From the NCBI GenBank assembly GCA_017535125.1, contig JAFXUS010000052.1, positions 1 to 11,840 of the forward strand: a stretch of DNA of 11,840 nt. Direction: 5' to 3'. The notes beneath the pieces are model-generated. The model did not search any database, was not told the DNA's origin, and saw only the letters and a list, made by a program, of their open reading frames with translations. Source of the stretch: Bacteroidales bacterium. GTDB taxonomy: Bacteria > Bacteroidota > Bacteroidia > Bacteroidales > UBA932. The position numbers and the translations under genes were made by a program. Each line of letters starts with the position of its first letter. Within the stretch, counting starts at the first letter, position 1. Shown here in pieces: positions 6,481 through 11,840 of this stretch.

Positions 6481-7482
6481 ATGCTGATGTTTGCCCGTGC
6501 CCATTTCCTGTGGCTTCTGCTGCTTGTTCCGGCCATCCTGCTCGGCTACGCGCTGCTGCGCCGCGGCCGCCGGCGCCGGGTGCGCCGCTTCGGCGACGAG
6601 GCGCTCGTGGACGCCCTGATGCCCTCCTGGTCCGGCGCCAAGGGCTGGTGGCGTACCGTGCTCTTCTGCCTGGGCTTCGCCTGCTTCGCGATCGGCCTGG
6701 CCCGCCCGCTGCTGGGCGCCAAGCTGGTGGAGCGCGAGACCAAGGGCGCCGAGATCATGATCTGCCTGGACGTGTCCAACTCGATGCTGGCGCAGGACTA
6801 CACGCCGGACCGCCTGTCGCGGGCCAAGCTGGCCATTTCCCGCATCGTGGACCGTCTGGACGGCGACCGCATCGGCCTCATCATCTTCGCCGGCAACTCC
6901 TTCGTGCAGCTGCCCATCACCACGGACTACGTGTCCGCCAAGATGTTCCTGAATTCCATCGACACCCAGTCCGTGCCCGTGCAGGGTACGGCCATCGGAG
7001 ACGCCATCACCACCGCGGCCAAGAGCTTCAGCACGCAGAGCGAGAAGAGCCGCGCCATCATCGTCATCACCGACGGCGAGAACCACGAGGACGACCCCGT
7101 CGATGCCGCCCGGCGGGTGGCCGAGACCGGCATCCGCGTCTTCACGGTCGGCGTGGGCTCCCTGCGAGGCCAGCCGATTCCCAAGGACGGCGACCTGATG
7201 AAAGACAAGGACGGCAACATCGTCGTGACCCGCCTCGACGAGGAGACGCTCAAGAAAGTCGCCTCCGCCGGCAACGGCGCCTACGTCCACGCGGGCGGCG
7301 AGGAGTTCGGCCTCAACCCCATCCTCGACGAGATCCGCAAGCTCGAGGACGAGCGTTTCAACAACGTCGTCTTCGAGGAGTATGACGAGCAGTACATGTA
7401 CTTCTTCGCCGCGGCGCTGCTCTTCTTCGTGCTGGAGATGCTCGTCGGCGAGCGGCGTTCAAAAAGGAGACTTTTCGAATGA
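6481..7482 (+). CDS. batB: BatB, membrane-anchored VWA protein
   Basis: The 333-residue protein has the same build as BatA: membrane segments at about 8-26 and 58-77, a VWA domain (91-292) and a last segment at 304-322. Its metal-ion site is also complete (DVSNS: D97, S99, S101; T170 in QGTAI; D198 in TDG). BatA and BatB are paralogues and share NSMLAQDYTPDRLS/TSMLARDFTPDRLS after the metal site. An in-frame ATG two codons on (6487) is an alternative start. A purine-rich GAGGAGG lies about ten bases before the start. The stop overlaps batC as ATGA. Confidence 0.93.
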   Translation: MLMFARAHFLWLLLLVPAILLGYALLRRGRRRRVRRFGDEALVDALMPSWSGAKGWWRTVLFCLGFACFAIGLARPLLGAKLVERETKGAEIMICLDVSNSMLAQDYTPDRLSRAKLAISRIVDRLDGDRIGLIIFAGNSFVQLPITTDYVSAKMFLNSIDTQSVPVQGTAIGDAITTAAKSFSTQSEKSRAIIVITDGENHEDDPVDAARRVAETGIRVFTVGVGSLRGQPIPKDGDLMKDKDGNIVVTRLDEETLKKVASAGNGAYVHAGGEEFGLNPILDEIRKLEDERFNNVVFEEYDEQYMYFFAAALLFFVLEMLVGERRSKRRLFE

Positions 7483-8204
7483 AGAGATATTTAGTCATAT
7501 TGTTGATACTCTGCAGTCTGCCGGCGTTCGCCCAGGCAGACAGGCATGACGTGCGCGCCGGCAACCGCAAGTTCGGCCAAGGGAAGTTCAAGGAGTCCGA
7601 GATCGACTACCGCAAGGCTGTCCTCAAGGATTCGACGTCCGTGACGGCGAACTACAACCTGGCCTCCGCGCTCTACCGCCAGGAAGACTGGGCGGGCGCG
7701 GCGAAGGCGCTGGACGCGGTGAAGGAGCAGCCGGGCCTGCCGGCACAGGTCCACTACAACGCCGGCGACGCCGCGCTGCAGCAGAAGGACTACCAGGCGG
7801 CCGTGAACGCCTTCCGGCAGGCGCTCCTGCAGGATCCGGGCGATCTGGACGCCAAGGAGAACTACATCTACGCCAAGAAGATGCTGGAGAACCAGCAGCA
7901 ACAGGGCGGCGGTGGCGGAAACGACGACCAGCAGGACCAGGATCAGAATCAGGATCAGCAGAATCAAGATCAGAACCAGGACCAGAATAACGATCAGGAT
8001 CAGCAGCAGGACCAACAGGACCAGCAGCAGAATCAGGATCAGAACCAAAATCAGCAGCAGGAGCAGCAACAGCCCCAGATTTCTCCCCAGCAGGCCCAGC
8101 AGATGCTGCGGGCCATCCAGGCCAAGGAAAAGGAGACCCAGGACAAGGTGAACAAGGAGAAAGCCGCGCTGCTGAAGTCCCGGGAGAAAGAAAAGAATTG
8201 GTGA
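7479..8204 (+). CDS. batC: BatC, exported TPR protein with Q/N/D-rich tail
   Basis: The protein has 241 residues. Its signal peptide (1-19, cleavage after AFAQA or near it) directs it to the periplasm. TPR repeats cover about 22-135: GNRKFGQGKFKESEIDYRKAV, NYNLASALYRQEDWAGAAKAL and HYNAGDAALQQKDYQAAVNAF. Residues 138-200 are low-complexity, almost only Gln, Asp and Asn. A charged Lys/Glu helix ends the chain (205-241). TPRs bind partner proteins, presumably the other Bat proteins. The Q-rich tail is typical of BatC though its length varies. The start overlaps batB (ATGA); the stop shares one base with the next ATG (TGATG). Confidence 0.9.
   Translation: MKRYLVILLILCSLPAFAQADRHDVRAGNRKFGQGKFKESEIDYRKAVLKDSTSVTANYNLASALYRQEDWAGAAKALDAVKEQPGLPAQVHYNAGDAALQQKDYQAAVNAFRQALLQDPGDLDAKENYIYAKKMLENQQQQGGGGGNDDQQDQDQNQDQQNQDQNQDQNNDQDQQQDQQDQQQNQDQNQNQQQEQQQPQISPQQAQQMLRAIQAKEKETQDKVNKEKAALLKSREKEKNW
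7920..8078 (+). repeat. Low-complexity CAG/GAC/AAT codon repeats in batC
   Basis: The stretch is built from imperfect six-base steps such as CAGGAC, CAGGAT and CAGAAT, encoding a Q/D/N tract of about 53 residues. Such arrays change length easily by slippage in steps that keep the frame. The mixture of synonymous codons suggests selection for the amino acids. Confidence 0.75.
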
Positions 8205-10813
8205 TGAAAAGACTCGTAATATTGCTCGCGGCCGCCCTGTGCGCGCTGGCCGCCTCCGCCCAGACCACCGTCAAGGTCCAGGCGCCCAACCTCGTGGGCG
8301 TGAACGAACAGTTCAACGTGACCTTCATCATCAACGGCGAGGACAAGGTAAGTGATTTCCGTTGGGATCCCGGCACGGATTTCCAGCTGGTCTGGGGGCC
8401 CCAGAAAGGCACTTCGACCTCCGTCAACATCATCAACGGCAAGACGACGCGCACTTCGCAGACCACCTACACCTACATCCTGCTGCCGAAGAACACCGGC
8501 CGCTTCCAGCTCGCCGCGGCCGAGGCTACGGTCAAGGGGGAGAAATATACTTCCTCCCGGCATTCCGTCGAAGTCGTGACCGACGGCGCCGCGGCCGCCC
8601 AGCAGGGCGGCGGATCGCAGGCCCGGCAGGGCCAGCAGCAGGGCGGTTCCGCCCAGAGCGGCACCGTCGCGGCGGACGATATGTTCCTGCGCCTGATTTT
8701 CAGCAAGCGCGACGTGATGGTCGGCGAGACGATCACCGCCACGCTCAAACTCTACCAGCGGGTGAACATCGCCGGCTTCGAAGACGCCAAGTTTCCGACT
8801 TTCAACGGCTTCTGGAGCCAGGAGGTGCAGGCCCCGAGCCAGATCGAGTTCCACCGCGAGAACGTCGGCGACAAGATCTACAACGCCGCCGTGCTCCGCA
8901 GCTGGAACCTCGTGCCGCAGAAGGCGGGCGACATCACCGTCGATGGCGCCGAACTGGTGTGCCTCGTGAACGTCCGCACCCAGCGGGCATCGACCGGCAG
9001 CATCTTCGACGACTTCTTCCAGGACGATTACCAGACCATACGCAAACGCGTCACGACGCAGCCCGTGAAGCTGCACGTGAACGCCCTGCCGGCCGGGGCG
9101 CCGGCCTCGTTCGGCGGCGGTGTCGGCTCTTTCAAGATGAGCGCCGCGCTCACCCGCGATTCGCTGCTGACCCACGACGCCGCCTCGCTGCGCATCACGG
9201 TCACCGGCACCGGCAATACCAGCCTCCTGGAGGCGCCGAAGATCGCTTTCCCGCCGGATTTCGAGGTCTATGACGTCAAGACTTCCGACGTGTCGGGCGG
9301 CAAGGTATTCGAATATCCCTTCATTCCGCGCAGCCACGGCGATTTCACCATCGGTCCCGTGGAATACAGCTATTTCGACCTCGCTTCGCGCAAATACGTG
9401 ACCCTGCGCAGCCAGGCGATGCCGATCCGCGTCGGCAAGGGCGCCGACACAAGCGGCGGCACGACCGGCGGACAGCTCGTCCAGGGCTCCCGCGCGAAGG
9501 ACGTTCGCGACCTCGGGAGCGACATCCGTTTCATTTCCACGAAACCCGGTTCGCTCGCGTCCGTGGGGCATTTCTTCACGGGCTCGCCCGCGTTCTGGAT
9601 CCTGACCGTCCTGCTGCTGGTGCTTGCCGCGGGGACCGGTTTCGCGCTGCGCGGCCTGGCCGCCCGGCGCGCGGACGTGGTCGGCAGCAAGAACCGCGGC
9701 GCCACCAAGATGGCACGCAAGCGGCTCGCGCAGGCCGGTTCCTTCTTGCAGGGCAATCTCTACACCGCCTTCTATGAAGAGCTGCACCGCGCGCTGCTGG
9801 GCTTCGTCTCCGACAAGCTCAACCTGGATGCCGCCGACCTCAGCAAGGAGAACATCTCCGCGCGGCTGGTCGAGAACGGCGTGGCGGAGGGCCTGGCGGC
9901 TGATTTCACCGGCCTGCTGGACGCCTGCGAGTTCGCCCGCTACGCGCCGGACGCCGGCCACGAAGCCATGAATACCCATTACGAGAAGGCGGTCTCCGTG
10001 ATTTCCGCCATCGACGACAGCATGAAACGAGTTCCGCGCAAGGGAGCCGCCGCCGCGCTGCTGGCGCTGCTCCTGTTGCTGCCCGCCCATTTTGCCTCCG
10101 CGCAGCAGGCCAACTATGCCGATTCCCTCTGGACGGCCGGCGTAAGCGCCTATTCCGACGGCGACTGGGCCACGGCCGCGAAAGCCTGGAGCGACCTGCG
10201 CGCCCTCGGTCTGGAGTCACCGCAGTTGTACTGCAACCTGGGAGATGCCTTGTTCAAGCAGGACGACCTCGCCCACGCCATCCTGAACTACGAGCGGGCG
10301 CTCAAGCTGGATCCGTCCTACGCCGACGCACGCCACAACCTCGCCTTCGCGCAGACGCAGCTGCAGGACAAGATCGAAGCCATTCCGGAATTCTTCCTGT
10401 CCGTCTGGGGCCGCAAGCTCTGCTGGCTGCTGCCGGCCGACACCTGGGCCGCGCTCTTCCTCGTGCTGCTCGCCGCCGCGCTCGCCTGCACGCTGCTCTT
10501 CCTGCTCGGCCGCCGCGTCGCCGCGCGCAAGACCGGTTTCATCGCCGGCATCGTCGCGCTCGTGCTCGCGCTGCTCTGCATGAGCTTCGCCTTCTGGCAG
10601 CGTTCGGACTACCGCAAGGCCGACAGCGCCATCGTCACGCGCGCCGTCACCACCGTCCAGAGCGCCCCGGGACGCGACTCCGCCAAGGATCTCTTCGTCC
10701 TCCACGAAGGCACCAAGGTCAAGCTCCTCGACAGCGTCGGCTCCTGGCGCAACATCGAGCTCGCCGACGGCCGCCAGGGCTGGTTGGAATCAGATGACCT
10801 CCAGGGCATCTGA
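8204..10813 (+). CDS. batD-batE: BatD-BatE fusion: periplasmic Ig-like protein joined in frame to a TPR/SH3 protein
   Basis: One frame encodes 869 residues. The BatD part (1-606) has a signal peptide (1-19, cleavage ASAQ), beta-rich periplasmic domains (22-410), a G/Q-rich linker (128-153), a membrane segment (465-483) and a cytoplasmic helical domain (515-602). The frame continues through MKR at 607 (nt 10022) into BatE: signal-peptide-like segment 613-633 ending ASAQ, TPRs (640-720, NLGDALFKQDDLAHAILNYE), two membrane segments (748-768, 778-797) and an SH3b-type domain (805-869). Related Bat loci carry these as two genes. The predicted topology works as one chain, and the internal ASA|Q site could let signal peptidase separate the halves. 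Internal initiation at 10022 is also possible. A TTG-started extension to 8198 is less likely than the ATG at 8204, which touches the batC stop. Confidence 0.88.
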   Translation: MKRLVILLAAALCALAASAQTTVKVQAPNLVGVNEQFNVTFIINGEDKVSDFRWDPGTDFQLVWGPQKGTSTSVNIINGKTTRTSQTTYTYILLPKNTGRFQLAAAEATVKGEKYTSSRHSVEVVTDGAAAAQQGGGSQARQGQQQGGSAQSGTVAADDMFLRLIFSKRDVMVGETITATLKLYQRVNIAGFEDAKFPTFNGFWSQEVQAPSQIEFHRENVGDKIYNAAVLRSWNLVPQKAGDITVDGAELVCLVNVRTQRASTGSIFDDFFQDDYQTIRKRVTTQPVKLHVNALPAGAPASFGGGVGSFKMSAALTRDSLLTHDAASLRITVTGTGNTSLLEAPKIAFPPDFEVYDVKTSDVSGGKVFEYPFIPRSHGDFTIGPVEYSYFDLASRKYVTLRSQAMPIRVGKGADTSGGTTGGQLVQGSRAKDVRDLGSDIRFISTKPGSLASVGHFFTGSPAFWILTVLLLVLAAGTGFALRGLAARRADVVGSKNRGATKMARKRLAQAGSFLQGNLYTAFYEELHRALLGFVSDKLNLDAADLSKENISARLVENGVAEGLAADFTGLLDACEFARYAPDAGHEAMNTHYEKAVSVISAIDDSMKRVPRKGAAAALLALLLLLPAHFASAQQANYADSLWTAGVSAYSDGDWATAAKAWSDLRALGLESPQLYCNLGDALFKQDDLAHAILNYERALKLDPSYADARHNLAFAQTQLQDKIEAIPEFFLSVWGRKLCWLLPADTWAALFLVLLAAALACTLLFLLGRRVAARKTGFIAGIVALVLALLCMSFAFWQRSDYRKADSAIVTRAVTTVQSAPGRDSAKDLFVLHEGTKVKLLDSVGSWRNIELADGRQGWLESDDLQGI

Positions 10814-10825
10814 TTCCAACCAGCC
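10778..10825. terminator. 19-bp perfect hairpin spanning the batD/E stop codon, terminator-like
   Basis: GGCTGGTTGGAATCAGATG (10778-10796) is perfectly complementary to 10807-10825 around a 10-nt loop. The arms include the last codons and the TGA stop (10811-10813). It could end the Bat operon transcript or protect its 3' end. No T-run follows, so the terminator role is an inference. Confidence 0.5.
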
Positions 10826-10909
10826 GGTTCCCGATGCAGGGGGGCGTTCCCCCCTGACCCCCTGCGTCGCTTCGCTCCGATTCAGCCGACCTGGAGGTCA
10901 TTTGATTCC
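10786..10909. repeat. 124-bp element bounded by 20-bp inverted repeats
   Basis: GGAATCAGATGACCTCCAGG (10786-10805) matches the reverse complement of 10890-10909 at 19 of 20 positions. Enclosed is a perfect 8-bp hairpin, CAGGGGGG (10837-10844) with 10849-10856, on a CGTT loop. The left arm is also used by the 19-bp hairpin at the stop codon, so the folds compete. The segment CGCTTCGCTC within 10867-10877 pairs instead with 11009-11019. No gene is seen in 10814-11070. Confidence 0.55.
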
Positions 10910-11059
10910 GCCGCTCGCAGGTAGCGCGACAGGCAGTGCCGCAAGCAAACCCGTGGCCGCCCGTGGCCTCGTGAACGGGAGGGGCCCAACCGCCAGGCTG
11001 GGAGGGATGAGCGAAGCGAAGGTTTGCTGCGGCAGCTGCCTGCAAGCCCGAAGAGCGGC
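10910..11059. repeat. 150-nt imperfect long hairpin, REP-like or structured RNA
   Basis: Outer arms GCCGCTC (10910-10916) and GAGCGGC (11053-11059) pair. Longer inner arms (10931-10951 with 11021-11041) match over 20 bases with one indel on each side. Between them CCGTGGCC is directly repeated at 10951 and 10961. GAGCGAAGCGA at 11009-11019 is the exact complement of 10867-10877 in the adjoining element, tying the two together. I see no protein-coding signal. Confidence 0.5.
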
Positions 11060-11070
11060 AACAATTTCTT

Positions 11071-11102
11071 TTTGCGGATTAAGCTAAAATATCGTACTTT
11101 TG
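11071..11102 (+). promoter_or_regulatory. Bacteroidetes-type promoter of the exbB gene, with -7 box in a palindrome
   Basis: TTTG (11071-11074) is followed after 20 bases by TACTTTTG (11095-11102), an exact fit to TTTG-N19/21-TAnnTTTG. Transcription should begin near 11108, giving a leader of about 55 bases. The -7 box lies inside the hairpin-forming ATCGTAC-TTTT-GTACGAT (11091-11108), which could serve as an operator. Confidence 0.7.
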
Positions 11103-11110
11103 TACGATTA

Positions 11111-11152
11111 TGCCCAAATGGGCAGATTTTTTGCTATTTGTTGGTTAACCAA
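11111..11152 (+). promoter_or_regulatory. exbB leader with terminator-like hairpin and a 12-bp palindrome
   Basis: TGCCC (11111-11115) pairs with GGGCA (11120-11124), followed by a run of six T (11127-11132). This small stem plus T-run looks like a weak intrinsic terminator inside the leader. TTGGTTAACCAA (11141-11152) is a perfect palindrome just before the start codon region. Attenuation or repressor binding is possible; neither is shown. Confidence 0.35.
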
Positions 11153-11163
11153 AGTACCTGAAT

Positions 11164-11840
11164 ATGTTGTACACGCTCCTTCAGACAGACATCGCGCAGG
11201 CTGTTCCCGTGCAGCAGGAGATGTCGTATTCCCTCATCGAAATGGCCGCCAAGGGCGGATGGCTGATGTGGGTTCTCCTCGCCCTTTCGATCATCGCCAT
11301 CTACATCTTCGGCAAGAAGTGGTGGATCATCCGCCAGGCCGGCAAGATCGACAAGGATTTCATCAACGACATCCGCGACTACATCCACGAAGGCAAGATC
11401 AAGTCCGCCCGGACGCTCTGCGGCAAGTATGACGCTCCGGTGGCCCGGATGGTCGAAGCCGGCATCGCCCGCATCGGCAAGCCCGCCACGGACGTGCAGG
11501 CCGCCATCGAGAACGTCGGCAACGTGGAGGTGGCCCGCCTGGAGAAGGGTCTTCCCTACCTGGCAACCATCGCCGGCGGCGCCCCGATGATCGGATTCCT
11601 CGGCACGGTAATCGGCATGGTGCAGGCGTTCTTCAACATGTCGAACGCCGGCAACAACATCGACATCACCCTCCTGTCGAGCGGCATCTACACCGCCATG
11701 ATCACCACGGTCGGCGGTCTGATCGTCGGTATCCTCGCCTACTTCGGCTACAACGTCCTGACGGCCCGCATCTCCAGCCTGGTGTACAGCATGGAGAGCG
11801 CGACCATCAAGTTCATGGACATGCTCGGCGAACCCGCCGC
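11164..11840 (+). CDS. exbB: ExbB/TolQ/MotA-family proton channel protein (3' end outside window)
   Basis: The frame is open to the window end with 225 residues visible. ExbB/TolQ pentamers with ExbD/TolR use the proton gradient to energise outer-membrane transport through TonB or envelope upkeep through TolA. A membrane segment lies at about 33-50 (KGGWLMWVLLALSIIAIYIF), followed by a cytoplasmic loop (51-131). The family-defining segments are at 132-156 (LATIAGGAPMIGFLGTVIGM) and 172-198 (GIYTAMITTVGGLIVGILAY). The ATG at 11164 fits the promoter and leader; M20 at 11221 is an alternative. ExbD-like genes would be expected next. ExbB and TolQ cannot be told apart from this part alone. Confidence 0.92.
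   Translation, partial: MLYTLLQTDIAQAVPVQQEMSYSLIEMAAKGGWLMWVLLALSIIAIYIFGKKWWIIRQAGKIDKDFINDIRDYIHEGKIKSARTLCGKYDAPVARMVEAGIARIGKPATDVQAAIENVGNVEVARLEKGLPYLATIAGGAPMIGFLGTVIGMVQAFFNMSNAGNNIDITLLSSGIYTAMITTVGGLIVGILAYFGYNVLTARISSLVYSMESATIKFMDMLGEPA

Noticed and set aside
8051..10090. 679-residue minus-strand open frame opposite batD
   Set aside because: It is antisense to a well-supported gene. Its residues (V/A/G/R/H-rich, no motifs) are what GC-rich codon bias produces on the opposite strand.
10794..11087. 97-residue plus-strand frame between batD/E and exbB
   Set aside because: It lies wholly in nested inverted repeats and overlaps the exbB promoter region; no protein features.

Overview
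The window looks like chromosomal DNA of a GC-rich member of the Bacteroidales (Alistipes/Rikenellaceae-like in flavour; the genus is inference). Three things support this. The gene order moxR - DUF58 - small membrane protein - batA - batB - batC - batD/E - exbB is the Bacteroidetes aerotolerance (Bat) locus. Three candidate promoters fit the Bacteroidetes sigma pattern TTTG-N19/20-TAnnTTTG. Starts do not depend on clear Shine-Dalgarno sites.

Layout. 1-165 is the 3' end of a gene that resembles the C-terminus of a bacterial alpha-2-macroglobulin. 166-797 has no recognisable gene: 200-449 is a compound palindromic element, and the rest is AT-richer DNA with short hairpins and direct repeats. 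798-1163 encodes a lone HigA-type antitoxin, closed by a strong hairpin terminator (1193-1219). On the minus strand follow an unrecognised secreted/membrane protein (1248-1754) and the tRNA pseudouridine synthase TruA (1806-2648), whose C-terminal coding region contains a palindromic REP-like repeat. truA is divergent from the Bat operon, with only 17 bp between the two ATG codons.

2666-10813 is one tightly packed plus-strand operon. Most junctions overlap by 1-20 bases and the widest gap is one base, so translational coupling is likely. A MoxR AAA+ ATPase and a DUF58 protein (cytosolic, VWA-like) would act with membrane-anchored VWA proteins (BatA, BatB), a periplasmic TPR protein with a Q/N/D-rich tail (BatC) and large periplasmic/membrane scaffolds (the protein between DUF58 and BatA, and BatD/BatE). 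In known MoxR-VWA systems the ATPase is thought to remodel or mature partner complexes; the client here is unknown. The oddest point is that batD and batE form one continuous reading frame, with an internal BatE-type signal peptide.

10778-11059 is a dense set of nested inverted repeats that begins inside the last codons of batD/E. A near-perfect Bacteroidetes promoter (11071-11102) then drives an ExbB/TolQ-type proton-channel gene that runs off the window. I see no CRISPR, rRNA, tRNA or transposase. The main points for follow-up are the batD-batE fusion, the two compound palindromic elements, and the repeat inside truA.
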